Positions 1 to 8,460 of a stretch of 64,000 nucleotides of DNA are shown here, one piece after another. Location of the stretch: contig NZ_CANLGX010000002.1 of the NCBI RefSeq assembly GCF_947490415.1, positions 620,001 through 684,000 of the forward strand, given 5' to 3'. The stretch comes from an uncultured Eudoraea sp. Its GTDB lineage: Bacteria; Bacteroidota; Bacteroidia; Flavobacteriales; Flavobacteriaceae. Within the stretch, counting starts at the first letter, position 1; each line of letters opens with the position of its first letter. The position numbers and the translations under genes are program-made. Under the pieces are notes generated by a model, which was given only the letters and a program-made list of their open reading frames with translations, had not been told where the DNA came from and searched no databases.

Positions 1-852
1 TGTAGTATCTGAAGTGTCATAAATATGGCTGGTCACGGCTGAAGTAGTATAGATCCACATAGCAAATAATGCAAACCAGGAAAAAAATTGAACAAATGCC
101 AGCTGAACCATGGTTTTGGGCATTTTAAAAATTCCCATAAAGGATTCTTTGAGTCCGGTGAATACTCCTTTTTCTGCATTTTCACTTTTAAGCTTTTCAA
201 TATCATCGGGTGGATATTCTTCGGTGTTAAAAACAGTCCACATTACAGCGGCGAAATAGGCTATTCCCCCCAGGTAAAAAGACCATTTTACCGAATCGGG
301 GATCCCGCCACCGGCCGCTATATTCTCTACGCCAAACCAGTTAGTCATAATATAGGGCAGGGCAGAGGCAATAATAGCTCCTAAACCAATAAAAAAACTC
401 TGCATTGCAAATCCGCTCGTCCGCTGTTCATTAGGCAACATGTCACCCACAAACGCCCTGAACGGTTCCATACTTATGTTAATTGATGCGTCCATCAGCC
501 ACAGCATAATTACTGCCATCCAAAGTGCTGTTGAGTTTGGCATTGCAAATAAGGCGATAGTGGCAAGAATTGCTCCAATCGCGAAAAAAGGCCTGCGCCT
601 TCCCCATTTACGGTGCCAGGTTCTATCGCTGTAGTAACCAATAATGGGCTGTACCAAAAGGCCTGTCACCGGTGCTGCCAGCCATAGAATTGGTAATTCA
701 TCCTTAGACGCCCCCAGGGTTTCAAAAATCCTGCTTACGTTGGCATTTTGCAGCGCGAACCCAAATTGAATTCCCAGGAAACCGAAACTCATATTCCAGA
801 TTTGCCAGAAAGTTAATCTTGGTTTGACTGAGCTTATAGAAATTTGAGACAT
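1..852 (-). CDS. SLC45/GPH-like MFS sugar transporter, partial (C-terminus beyond window)
   Basis: The ATG at 852 opens a reading frame that runs off the left edge, so 284 residues are visible. It contains several hydrophobic helices and, after the second, the loop KWGRRRPF, which is the typical cytoplasmic loop 2-3 signature of SLC45 and plant sucrose transporters. The later helix FFSWFALFAMWIYTT also fits that family. From family knowledge this is an inner-membrane importer of alpha-glucosides (maltose, sucrose or trehalose), probably proton-coupled; the exact substrate cannot be read from the sequence. In flavobacteria such transporters often sit in maltose or trehalose utilisation loci, and the rest of such a locus would lie left of the window. 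The start is supported by the family-like N-terminus (KPRLTFWQIWNMSFGFLGIQ). Confidence 0.85.
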   Translation of the reverse strand, partial: MSQISISSVKPRLTFWQIWNMSFGFLGIQFGFALQNANVSRIFETLGASKDELPILWLAAPVTGLLVQPIIGYYSDRTWHRKWGRRRPFFAIGAILATIALFAMPNSTALWMAVIMLWLMDASINISMEPFRAFVGDMLPNEQRTSGFAMQSFFIGLGAIIASALPYIMTNWFGVENIAAGGGIPDSVKWSFYLGGIAYFAAVMWTVFNTEEYPPDDIEKLKSENAEKGVFTGLKESFMGIFKMPKTMVQLAFVQFFSWFALFAMWIYTTSAVTSHIYDTSDTT

Positions 853-973
853 ATTAATTGGTTTGGTTTGGATCTGTTTAGTTAGGTATTAAAAATAGAA
901 TATTTTTGTGAACCTACCGGATTTCAATCTTTATTGATAAATATGTCTTCGATGAACGATAAAAGGGTGAAAT

Positions 974-990
974 AAACAGCACTACTGTTT
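974..990 (-). terminator. weak stem-loop downstream of the sugar isomerase-like gene
   Basis: Six-bp arms (AAACAG / CTGTTT) around the 5-nt loop CACTA, with T-rich flanks on both sides. It lies 30 bp past the stop codon of the gene that ends at 1020 (minus strand) and before the transporter start at 852, so it would separate the two units. The stem is short and the role is inferred. Confidence 0.4.
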
Positions 991-1019
991 TTTGGACTAA
1001 TGGAGGGCCATGGCATGAT

Positions 1020-1964
1020 TTAATCCAAATTTTTGAATACTTTTTCAATCAGGGCTTTGGTGGCTTTTATACCTTCTGGTTCACTTAGTTTTTCACCCTC
1101 GTATTCTATGCCTATATAACCGACAAATCCAGAATCTTTTACCGTTTTAAGCAATCTTCCGTAATCCAGAAAAGTTTCATTGCCATTCGCGTCAAAATTG
1201 TAAGATTTTGCACTTACGCCTTTTGCATATGGTAAAAAATCGGCTAGACCCTGATAGGGATCATACATATCTGTGCATTTGTCATTTTGCGTGCTTCCCC
1301 ATTTGACATTTAGGCACCAGTTACCAAAGTCTGGTAAAGTTCCCAAATGCTTATTGTTAACTTCTTTTATTATTGAAGTCATAAACTTACCATCTGAAGT
1401 ATGCAAGCCATGATTTTCAATCAATACATTAATATTTTCTTTAGCACCGTAATCACTTAGCCTTCCCAAACCATCCACTAAGGAATTCTTTAATTCAATC
1501 CTATTTCCCTGTCCGAAAGCATTAACCCGGATGGAGTGACACCCTAATAGTTTTGCCGCGTTGATCCATTTGTAATGATTTTCAATAGCCTGGCTGCGTT
1601 CTTTATTATTGGGGTTTCCCAGTTCTCCTTCATCATCTACCATAATCAGTAGATTTTTAACCCCTGCCGCATTCGCTTTACCTTTGAGTTGATTCCAATA
1701 CTTTTCACTTTTTACGTATTCCTTATAAAATGCATTTACATATTCAACTGCATTAAGGCCAAATGAGTTTTTTGCAATATCCGGAAAGTCAATTGCGTTT
1801 AATTCACCTTTGAAAAAAGCCCTGTTTAATGACCACTGTGCAAGTGATAGTTTTGGTGCTGTAGAGTTCAGTGCTAATTTTGAAGCAAATACATCAATAT
1901 AAGGTGCCGAAAGCGCTACACCACCGAGGACGGTTTTTTTAATAAAGGATCTTCTGGGTTCCAT
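1020..1964 (-). CDS. Tat-exported sugar phosphate isomerase/epimerase-like TIM-barrel protein
   Basis: A 314-residue protein. The N-terminus MEPRRSFIKKTVLGG has a twin-arginine (RRSFIKK) motif followed by a short hydrophobic stretch, so export folded through Tat is likely. The remainder matches the xylose isomerase-like TIM-barrel superfamily (AP endonuclease 2 fold): candidate metal ligands are E183 (IENHG), D212 (LPDFGNW) and E287 (GIEYEGE). Family members isomerise or epimerise sugars or act on 3-keto sugars; the substrate here is unknown. It starts 8 bp after the stop of a small membrane protein gene (1973-2353) and may be co-transcribed with it. The neighbouring MFS sugar transporter is consistent with sugar metabolism but is set off by a possible stem-loop at 974-990. 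Confidence 0.8.
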   Translation of the reverse strand: MEPRRSFIKKTVLGGVALSAPYIDVFASKLALNSTAPKLSLAQWSLNRAFFKGELNAIDFPDIAKNSFGLNAVEYVNAFYKEYVKSEKYWNQLKGKANAAGVKNLLIMVDDEGELGNPNNKERSQAIENHYKWINAAKLLGCHSIRVNAFGQGNRIELKNSLVDGLGRLSDYGAKENINVLIENHGLHTSDGKFMTSIIKEVNNKHLGTLPDFGNWCLNVKWGSTQNDKCTDMYDPYQGLADFLPYAKGVSAKSYNFDANGNETFLDYGRLLKTVKDSGFVGYIGIEYEGEKLSEPEGIKATKALIEKVFKNLD

Positions 1965-1972
1965 TGGATAGA

Positions 1973-2353
1973 CTATTCTAATTGATCGTTTTCGCTTCTC
2001 TTCGATACAATTTCAACCAGCCAATAAATCAATTCTCCCAATCCGCCCACAAAAATGAACAATAAGATCCATAATAGCAGCATATTCCCCTGCTTGAGGT
2101 TTGGATTCTGAACGGCATGTACGATAAAGAATACCAAACTTGCAACAGAAAGCAAAATCACTAAAAAAATCACAATAAAGAAAGAGCCTATCCATTGCAC
2201 AAAAAGCTCCGGGGGTTCATTACGGGCTTGCTCCAATTCGGGGATGTTGCTAAGAACAGAAAAAAGAAAAACAAAATACCCAAGCATCATAATAAATAAA
2301 ATAATTATGGGCGATAGGGCGAAAAAGGCCTGCCAATATTTATTGTGTATCAT
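1973..2353 (-). CDS. small membrane protein, unknown function
   Basis: A 126-residue protein with three predicted membrane helices: about residues 9-33, 51-80 and 89-115. The C-terminus (about 117-126) is charged. The layout resembles small PLDc_N-type or YHYH-less membrane anchors, but no named motif is clear and no function is offered. It lies immediately upstream of the Tat-exported TIM-barrel gene with an 8-bp gap, so the two probably share a transcript. An alternative frame within this region (2013-2195) is a shadow and was discarded because the chosen frame gives coherent membrane helices. Confidence 0.65.
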   Translation of the reverse strand: MIHNKYWQAFFALSPIIILFIMMLGYFVFLFSVLSNIPELEQARNEPPELFVQWIGSFFIVIFLVILLSVASLVFFIVHAVQNPNLKQGNMLLLWILLFIFVGGLGELIYWLVEIVSKRSENDQLE

Positions 2354-2430
2354 GAGTATGTCTTTTAGTTCTATAAGTTAGTTATAATTTCATACAATTT
2401 GGTGAAATGAAGAACAGAATATCTGTGACA

Positions 2431-4458
2431 TTAGTCTTTTTTATATTTTTCAAACCAGGCCAGTACACTAGCTATCTTTGCAATCAGGTTACTGGGTTTG
2501 TTGGCAATACCATGTGATGCTCCCGGAATTCGAACCATTGCGGTTTCTACTTTTTCCAGTTTAAGCGCGGCGTAAAACTGCTCAGATTCAGCTATCGGAG
2601 TTCGGTAATCTTCTTCTCCGGTTAACAGCATTGTAGGTGTTGAAATATTCCCTACATATGAAAGTGGTGATCTCTTTAGATAGCTGCTTGGATCTTCCCA
2701 GGGCTTATTGGGAAACCAGTATTTATAGAAAAATCCGACCCCATCTGCATAAAGCACAAAACTATACCAGTTAATGACGGGTTTGGCGACAACAGCCGCG
2801 GCAAATCTATCGGTTTTACCGACAATCCAAGCCGAGAGTACTCCTCCGCCACTACCCCCTGTAACAAACATGTTTTCTTCATCAACGTTACCTTTTTTTA
2901 TTACTTCATCAACACCGGACATTAGGTCATCATAGTCATGGTTCGGGTAGTCATGATGAATTAGATTCCCAAACTCTTCACCATAACTGGTACTTCCTCT
3001 GGGATTTGTATATAATACCATATAGCCTTGAGCTGCGTATAACTGGATTTCGGCAGAAAATACTGAGCCATAACTGGTAAAAGGTCCGCCATGAATTTCC
3101 AGTATTAGCGGGTATTTTTTGGAAGGATCAAAATTAGGGGGTTTTACCAGCCAACCTTGTATCTTTCTTTGATCAAAAGAAGATTCCCACCAAAGTTCTT
3201 CAACCCCGGCAATATTTCTAAAGGAGAACAGGTCGTCATTAAGTTTCGTAACTCTTTGATTATTACCTTTATAATACGCGCCTAGATCGGCAGGATGATC
3301 TGTGCCTCCCAAAGTATATGCGAATTTGTTGTTTTTTGAGACGGTGAAAGAAGCAGCATTATAGGGTCTTCCTAAGGAGAGACCTCCCAGATTTTCTAAG
3401 ATTGGAGTTACTTTACCCGCGTTAGAAATAAAACCAACTTTCGTATCTCCTTTGTCATCATATTGAAAGTACAATCCCTTACCATCTCCGGCCCAACTTA
3501 TATTTTGAATATCTCTGTCAAAGTTCGCAGATAGTAGTCTGGAATTTGTTCCGTCTGCATTCATAAGGTACAATTGAGTGATCTGATATCCCTGATATTT
3601 GTCATCAAATCCGGTATAGGCAAGATACTTCCCATCTGGTGATAATGCAGGCCCATTATCTGGTCCAAGACGATCTGTAAGGGCTTTTATAGAATAATCG
3701 GCTAAATTAAGTTCCTGAATTTCACTATTTCGGGGTTCAAATTCATGATTTTCATGAAGGTTTGCCGTGAAATACAGCCTCCGGTTGTCCTTTGACCAGA
3801 TTGGAGCACCATGATCATATTCTGAAAAAGTGAGTTGCCGAGGTGTACCTCCATCAGCAGATAATACAAAAAGTTGTTCATTACCACTTTTATAATATCC
3901 TTTACCATCACCACGGTAGTTTAGTTCATCTATATATACAGGAGGTTTATTCCATTTGGCACCCTCTGGTTTAGTTGGTAATTTAATGATAGACTCAGAT
4001 TTTTTTGGTACAAACATCGTAAATGCCACATGTGAATCATCATGAGACCAGCTGACACCTCCCGGGGCTGAGATTGTGTTTGTAAGGGCAACATATTCTT
4101 TTGTGTCCATCCACATCATAAAAAGTTTCATTTTATCATCCTGCATGTTTGATTTAAACACAATTTTATTACTATCATGCGACCAGCGTGGAGCAAGATC
4201 ATTTTGGTTTCCATTCGTTAGGGGTCGGTTTTGGGAGCCGTCAAAATTTACTATCCACAAATTTGACAGATTCTTGTCGGTCATGATATCCTTAAAATTC
4301 CTTACATAAATTATTTTGGTTCCATCCGGCGATATTTGCGGATCGGAAACAAATTCCATGTTAAAAATATCTGCGAGTTCAAGATTGGTTTTTTGCTGTC
4401 CGAAAGCAGTGGCGCCTATAAGGAATACAATGAATAGAAATGAATTAATTTTTTGCAT
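2431..4458 (-). CDS. exported S9 family prolyl oligopeptidase-like peptidase
   Basis: A 675-residue protein with a signal peptide (MQKINSFLFIVFLIGATAFG). Residues about 25-400 form a TolB/DPP-type beta-propeller with repeated SPDG/SHD motifs, and the C-terminal about 250 residues form an alpha/beta hydrolase. The catalytic triad can be placed: Ser536 in GGSGGG, Asp617 in GEEDYRTP and His649 in GASHGI. Family members (S9C acylaminoacyl peptidase and DPP-like enzymes) release short peptides or N-terminal units from peptides; this one should act in the periplasm or at the surface. It is a single-gene unit, separated from the gene at 4694 by a strong stem-loop at 4601-4626. A second S9 enzyme lies at 20480-22423, with only family-level similarity. 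Confidence 0.9.
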   Translation of the reverse strand: MQKINSFLFIVFLIGATAFGQQKTNLELADIFNMEFVSDPQISPDGTKIIYVRNFKDIMTDKNLSNLWIVNFDGSQNRPLTNGNQNDLAPRWSHDSNKIVFKSNMQDDKMKLFMMWMDTKEYVALTNTISAPGGVSWSHDDSHVAFTMFVPKKSESIIKLPTKPEGAKWNKPPVYIDELNYRGDGKGYYKSGNEQLFVLSADGGTPRQLTFSEYDHGAPIWSKDNRRLYFTANLHENHEFEPRNSEIQELNLADYSIKALTDRLGPDNGPALSPDGKYLAYTGFDDKYQGYQITQLYLMNADGTNSRLLSANFDRDIQNISWAGDGKGLYFQYDDKGDTKVGFISNAGKVTPILENLGGLSLGRPYNAASFTVSKNNKFAYTLGGTDHPADLGAYYKGNNQRVTKLNDDLFSFRNIAGVEELWWESSFDQRKIQGWLVKPPNFDPSKKYPLILEIHGGPFTSYGSVFSAEIQLYAAQGYMVLYTNPRGSTSYGEEFGNLIHHDYPNHDYDDLMSGVDEVIKKGNVDEENMFVTGGSGGGVLSAWIVGKTDRFAAAVVAKPVINWYSFVLYADGVGFFYKYWFPNKPWEDPSSYLKRSPLSYVGNISTPTMLLTGEEDYRTPIAESEQFYAALKLEKVETAMVRIPGASHGIANKPSNLIAKIASVLAWFEKYKKD

Positions 4459-4600
4459 GATTTGTATTTTGGATTTGAGGGTAAATTAATAAAGATTGTT
4501 GTAATGCACTAATTATGGTTTTAAACAATTTTTTTCTTACCCGGAAAGGCAAATATTAATGATAAAAAAATGCTATTTCATTACAGATTAAGGGCAAAAA

Positions 4601-4626
4601 CAAAACCCGGTATTTACCGGGTTTTG
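4601..4626 (-). terminator. intrinsic terminator of the SnoaL/barrel cluster
   Basis: Perfect 11-bp inverted repeat (CAAAACCCGGT and its complement) around the 4-nt loop ATTT. Read on the minus strand the stem is followed by a run of T (complement of the A-run at 4596-4600). It lies 67 bp after the stop codon of the gene ending at 4694, and closes the cluster transcribed from 8371 to 4694. Confidence 0.85.
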
Positions 4627-4693
4627 AATGGTTGGTACGTTTAAAATCTATATCATTTTAAACTACAGTATTGGTTTTTATTTAGACTAACGG

Positions 4694-5461
4694 TTATTCC
4701 TGTCTGTTTTGAGCATTGACAGTACCGCTCAGTCCGCTTAGGTCTTCTCTAAATGTCCATAATTCTGAACGCTCTCCATTCGTAGCTGCTTCTACGTCTT
4801 TAAGAAATTTCATAAAACTTCCTTCTCCATGTACTTCGTCAAACTTTTTTGGAAAAGTATCTTCACGACCCATCCATCCTGAATTACTAAAGAAATTTAC
4901 AAAAGCCATATCTCGCCCATCCTGGCTATCGGGCATTTCATTGGTATAAACACCATAGGCCTCATCAGGATTTTTTTCCGCATTTACTTTTTTTACTCTT
5001 TCCAGAATACTTATCATTTCAGGGTATTTAAACCGTTTAAAATCTACCATAAACACTGACAAATACTTCAAGTTAAAATCGGCAGAAAAATTGGAGAATT
5101 GTGGATGAAACCTCCAGTAAGTGACGTCGCTCTCGGCTGTTGTATAAGGAACTACATTTTTGCTCCAATCTTCATCATGACCTTCAGCTGCGGGCCTGCT
5201 ATCCATTGCACTCCAGGGCAAAGGTCCCATTGCCCATATATATTTCCCGGCATTTTTCCCATTCGAAATCCAATAAACACGAGCACCATGTGTGCCTTCT
5301 GCATGGTATTTTTTATTGTGTGCCGCTAAACCTGCTTCTAATTCCATGGTTTTTGCAGGAATAGCGGTAAGCATGACATTTTCCATGACCATGTATTCTT
5401 GTTCGCCTTGAGATATTACTAAAAAGGGTAAAAGTAACATCAGATAAAGAAATTTTCTCAT
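4694..5461 (-). CDS. exported ferredoxin-like (alpha/beta barrel) protein, unknown function
   Basis: A 255-residue protein with a signal peptide (MRKFLYLMLLLPFLVISQG). No catalytic family is recognised. The sequence shows two similar halves, each with a beta strand, an amphipathic helix and a Y-W/F rich strand, which suggests a tandem ferredoxin-like (dimeric alpha/beta barrel, NIPSNAP/EthD-like) fold. It resembles the 256-residue product at 7040-7810 in length, signal peptide, and in the pattern KK-H ... KYIWxxxP ... DxxP near residues 45-85. It is the last gene of a five-gene minus-strand cluster of exported proteins. Binding of a small hydrophobic ligand is a possibility drawn only from the fold. 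Sure that it is a real gene, unsure of its role. Confidence 0.75.
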   Translation of the reverse strand: MRKFLYLMLLLPFLVISQGEQEYMVMENVMLTAIPAKTMELEAGLAAHNKKYHAEGTHGARVYWISNGKNAGKYIWAMGPLPWSAMDSRPAAEGHDEDWSKNVVPYTTAESDVTYWRFHPQFSNFSADFNLKYLSVFMVDFKRFKYPEMISILERVKKVNAEKNPDEAYGVYTNEMPDSQDGRDMAFVNFFSNSGWMGREDTFPKKFDEVHGEGSFMKFLKDVEAATNGERSELWTFREDLSGLSGTVNAQNRQE

Positions 5462-5506
5462 TTTGATTATAATTAAAGGTTAGAAATTTATTTTACATTT
5501 TCACTA

Positions 5507-6433
5507 TTAGTTAGCCTTCGGTGGTGTAACTGTGTATCCTAATTGACTCAACATGTCCATATTGTCAAAAAAGGCATCCTCCTGGACTGCTAGTCCGTTA
5601 CTATCAAATGCCCAAACACTGTATCCATGGATCTCCATTTTTTTACCGGTTGGAGGATTGTCCATAAATGGCCCCGTATTAGTTCCAGTACAGGTCCAGT
5701 TTATATAGGACTTTCCGTCTTTTAGAAAATAACTATCCAGGCTTACTTTGAAATCGGGGAATCCGGTATGGAATTGATTCATCATTTCTGTATATTCAGA
5801 CTGATTGTTGGTTTGTCGTGTACCATTCGAATTTCTAATAATGCTAACCGAAGAAAGCGCTTTAAAGGCTTCAGCATCATTATTGTTCCAGGCTTCAATC
5901 ATTTTATCATGATTGGCCATAATGGTTTTTTCGATTTCAGGTGCATTTTTCATCTCTTCAATTTCTTCAAGAGCGTTTTGCATAATGGAGTTATCCCAAA
6001 AACCATTCTCTTGTACTATTTTCCCATTTAAAACATGGACGGAAAGATGCACAGGTAATACAACTACTTTATTATTTTCTTTAAGTGTGCCTTCCCATCT
6101 TCCCCATAAATTAACCCATGTATTCCCTTTATCGCTTAATATTTTTTCATAAATCACATTGTCACCAAATCCGTATGAACTTAATAGCGCAATAGTACTT
6201 TTATGCCCTTCCATAGATTGGGCTACTGTTATACTGTCATCCCATTGGTTGTAGTAGACTTTTGCGGTATCTGCATATTTTTCCTTCCAGCTGTCCCAAT
6301 CCCCATTTTGGTAATCGGCCAGCAAGCCTTTTACTAAATCCACTTCAGGTCCGGAGGTGCTATACCTTTCCGCTTTTTGTTCACAAGCCATAAAAAAGAT
6401 AACGGCAAGTCCTATCAAAAGTATTTTTTTCAT
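5507..6433 (-). CDS. lipoprotein with two SnoaL/NTF2-like domains
   Basis: A 308-residue protein with a lipobox (FFMAC, Cys17). Residues about 25-160 are an NTF2-like domain closely similar to the whole product of 6460-6972 (shared GDWxxW..YADTAKV, SSYGF, KW/TWVNxWGxWEGT, LPVHL/IPVHL, NGKIVxE). Residues about 170-305 are a SnoaL/ester-cyclase-like domain similar to the product of 7856-8371 (FPDxK, NWxCTGxNTG, TGKKxxIxG, LxQLGYTxT). It therefore looks like a fusion of its two relatives in the cluster. SnoaL-like proteins are cyclases, isomerases or ligand binders; no substrate is evident. It should sit on the periplasmic side of a membrane. It lies 26 bp downstream of 6460-6972 on the same strand. 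Confidence 0.8.
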   Translation of the reverse strand: MKKILLIGLAVIFFMACEQKAERYSTSGPEVDLVKGLLADYQNGDWDSWKEKYADTAKVYYNQWDDSITVAQSMEGHKSTIALLSSYGFGDNVIYEKILSDKGNTWVNLWGRWEGTLKENNKVVVLPVHLSVHVLNGKIVQENGFWDNSIMQNALEEIEEMKNAPEIEKTIMANHDKMIEAWNNNDAEAFKALSSVSIIRNSNGTRQTNNQSEYTEMMNQFHTGFPDFKVSLDSYFLKDGKSYINWTCTGTNTGPFMDNPPTGKKMEIHGYSVWAFDSNGLAVQEDAFFDNMDMLSQLGYTVTPPKAN

Positions 6434-6459
6434 TTATTTTAAATTTTAGTTTATGATTA

Positions 6460-6972
6460 TTATTCCATCACATCTTCTTCCTCTGCCATTTCTGATTCAA
6501 TTTTTTGCATTACTGCCATGTATTCCGATAAATCATAGTAGCCATGTTCTTCCACTATTTTACCATTGACAAACTGTAAGGTAAGATGAACCGGTATTAT
6601 GAGTTTTTGATTATTGGCTGCGATAGTTCCTTCCCAGGTTCCCCAAAAATTTACCCACTTCTCTCCTTTATCATCAATCACCATTTCATAGAATATATCC
6701 TTGTCTGTAAATCCATAACTAGATGCACCTGCGAGTAATCCTTTGAGACCTTCTAATAATTCAGCAGGTGTAGAATCTTCGAGCGTGTTATGATGAACTT
6801 TGGCGGTATCTGCGTAATGAGTCATCCAGGCGTTCCAGTCTCCTGCGTTATAATCCTTTACCAGAGCCTTAACTTCATCTATTTCCGGAGATGAGGAGAA
6901 ATATTTTTGTTCCGCATTTTTACAGCTTATAAAAAAGACTGTTGCAACACATAATAAGAGAATTTTTTTCAT
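6460..6972 (-). CDS. SnoaL/NTF2-like lipoprotein (single domain)
   Basis: A 170-residue lipoprotein (signal MKKILLLCVATVFFISC, Cys17) with one NTF2-like domain. It is a paralogue of the N-terminal half of the neighbouring 308-residue protein: signal peptides, the GDWxxWxxxYADTAKV block and the VNFWGTWEGT / NGKIVEEHG blocks line up without large gaps. The C-terminus is acidic (EMAEEEDVME). Function unknown; the fold usually encloses a hydrophobic pocket. The gene is followed after 26 bp by the 308-residue gene and preceded by a stem-loop at 7002-7032 that may set its expression apart from the two upstream genes. Confidence 0.75.
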   Translation of the reverse strand: MKKILLLCVATVFFISCKNAEQKYFSSSPEIDEVKALVKDYNAGDWNAWMTHYADTAKVHHNTLEDSTPAELLEGLKGLLAGASSYGFTDKDIFYEMVIDDKGEKWVNFWGTWEGTIAANNQKLIIPVHLTLQFVNGKIVEEHGYYDLSEYMAVMQKIESEMAEEEDVME

Positions 6973-7001
6973 ATTTTAATTTTTGTGGTTAGTGAAGAGT
7001 A

Positions 7002-7032
7002 AACCCCCAATAATCAAAAATTATTGGGGGTT
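7002..7032 (-). promoter_or_regulatory. strong stem-loop inside the exported-protein cluster
   Basis: Perfect 13-bp arms (AACCCCCAATAAT and complement) around the 5-nt loop CAAAA, starting 7 bp after the stop codon of the gene ending at 7040 and ending 29 bp before the start at 6972. On the minus strand it lacks a good T-run, so it may act as a partial terminator or as an mRNA-stabilising element that tunes the ratio between upstream and downstream genes. The structure is seen; the role is inferred. Confidence 0.55.
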
Positions 7033-7039
7033 ATAGTTT

Positions 7040-7810
7040 TTATTTTGACGGACTGTAGGCCATGTCCGGTCTCATTCTTCCTGAAAATACTTCATATTTT
7101 AACAAATTACTTCTTAGTTCGTTGTATAATTTAGGCCACTCATCACCCAAGAGTTCATTGTTTGAATCTACTTTTGCACTATAGTCTGCTGCGTTTTTTG
7201 CAGCTACCGCTACCATATAAAATTCACCTCTGTTACCGAAACCACTTTTGTAAACCCTGTAATATAATTTTGAGCCTTTACTCGCAAATAAATTTGTTAT
7301 CGCTTCCATATTCTTTTTTACCATAACCCGATTTCCAGGAGTAATATGAAAATAGAAGAATTTACGATAATCTTCGCCTTCAGGTGTTTGAGTTATACCC
7401 TCTGGCATATAAGACAATGCCTTGTCTAAATGTATTATGTAATCCTGTTCAATATCATAACATTCATCCATTCTGTTAAACAAATTGGAAAAGGCCTCTG
7501 AACCCATTTTTTCCATCAGGGTTTTGAATATCGGCTTATCAATATCTGCCATATTTGCAATAGGGGATATCCATAGATACCGGTCATCTTCTGTATTGGT
7601 TACAATGGCATTAAGTTCCTGAATGTTGTGTTTTTTTAGGTTATCCGTTAATTCTTTGCAAATAGACTCGTAATCGGCCACCTTAGAAGGTTTTACTACA
7701 TCCTCATGTATCCAATATGACTGGGAATTACTATCTTCCTGGGCCAGACCTATCGCTCCGGTAAGTAATAGTAAAAATAAACTTGTTAATCCTGTCTTTA
7801 ATGTTCTCAT
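7040..7810 (-). CDS. exported ferredoxin-like (alpha/beta barrel) protein, unknown function
   Basis: A 256-residue protein with a signal peptide (residues 1-23, ending GLAQ). Like the 255-residue product at 4694-5461 it appears to be a tandem ferredoxin-like protein: first half about residues 30-125 (SYWIHEDVVKPSKVADYESI, then RYLWISPI), second half about 145-245 (FYFHITPGNRVMVKKNMEAI, then FYMVAVAA). The 'HxxPG' like start of the second half is typical of small ligand-binding or ABM-type folds, but no enzyme motif is visible. It lies 45-60 bp downstream of the SnoaL-like gene at 7856 and upstream of a strong stem-loop. Function unknown. Confidence 0.75.
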   Translation of the reverse strand: MRTLKTGLTSLFLLLLTGAIGLAQEDSNSQSYWIHEDVVKPSKVADYESICKELTDNLKKHNIQELNAIVTNTEDDRYLWISPIANMADIDKPIFKTLMEKMGSEAFSNLFNRMDECYDIEQDYIIHLDKALSYMPEGITQTPEGEDYRKFFYFHITPGNRVMVKKNMEAITNLFASKGSKLYYRVYKSGFGNRGEFYMVAVAAKNAADYSAKVDSNNELLGDEWPKLYNELRSNLLKYEVFSGRMRPDMAYSPSK

Positions 7811-7855
7811 TGTTAATTCAATTTTAGTTAAACTTATTAAAATATAGTGTTCAAA

Positions 7856-8371
7856 TTATTCAAGTACCGGCGATGTAAGGGTATAGCCCAGTTGTTGCAG
7901 CAGATCCAGTTCGTTATAATAGACGTCTTCCTTATATAATTTTCCTTCTTCATTGAAATAAAGGTGCGAAAGTCCCTGAATCTTAATTTTTTTACCCGTG
8001 GCCCGCATCTCGCCAAACTCTCCGGTATTACTTCCGGTACATTCCCAATTCATAAATATGTTGTTACCTTCAATATACGCATCACTATATTGAATTTTTA
8101 GATCGGGAAAACCTGTAAAATAAACATTCATGTGAGCCGCCATTTCATTTTCATTCCCTGCGACATAAATGCCATTAAGAATTCTGGTAAAATTCTTATC
8201 TACCAATTCATTTAATTTAGAGACATTTTGATCATTCCAGCAAGAATCAATAAACACATTTAAATTATTGGCAAGTTGATCGTTTATAGACAATTCCGAA
8301 TTTTTGTTCACTGGTTTACATGCTGCAATTACAACAAATAAAATTAAAATTTGAATGATAGATTTGGACAT
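7856..8371 (-). CDS. SnoaL/ester-cyclase-like lipoprotein
   Basis: The ATG at 8371 gives a 171-residue lipoprotein (signal MSKSIIQILILFVVIAAC). A GTG at 8383 would add four residues before the signal and is less likely. The domain matches the SnoaL-like polyketide cyclase (ester cyclase) family: FTGFPDLKI, NWECTGSNTGEF, ATGKKIKIQG and the C-terminal DLLQQLGYTLTSP. The same blocks are found in the C-terminal half of the 308-residue protein at 5507-6433. It is the first gene of the five-gene cluster, transcribed away from the TPR-kinase gene at 8578. Chemistry is unknown. Confidence 0.75.
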   Translation of the reverse strand: MSKSIIQILILFVVIAACKPVNKNSELSINDQLANNLNVFIDSCWNDQNVSKLNELVDKNFTRILNGIYVAGNENEMAAHMNVYFTGFPDLKIQYSDAYIEGNNIFMNWECTGSNTGEFGEMRATGKKIKIQGLSHLYFNEEGKLYKEDVYYNELDLLQQLGYTLTSPVLE

Positions 8372-8460
8372 GGTTTTCCACACAAATTAACCGATAAGCG
8401 TTCATTATACCTATGCGGTATGCTAAAGAAGCAAAATATTGGTAAAAATAAAAGTATGTA

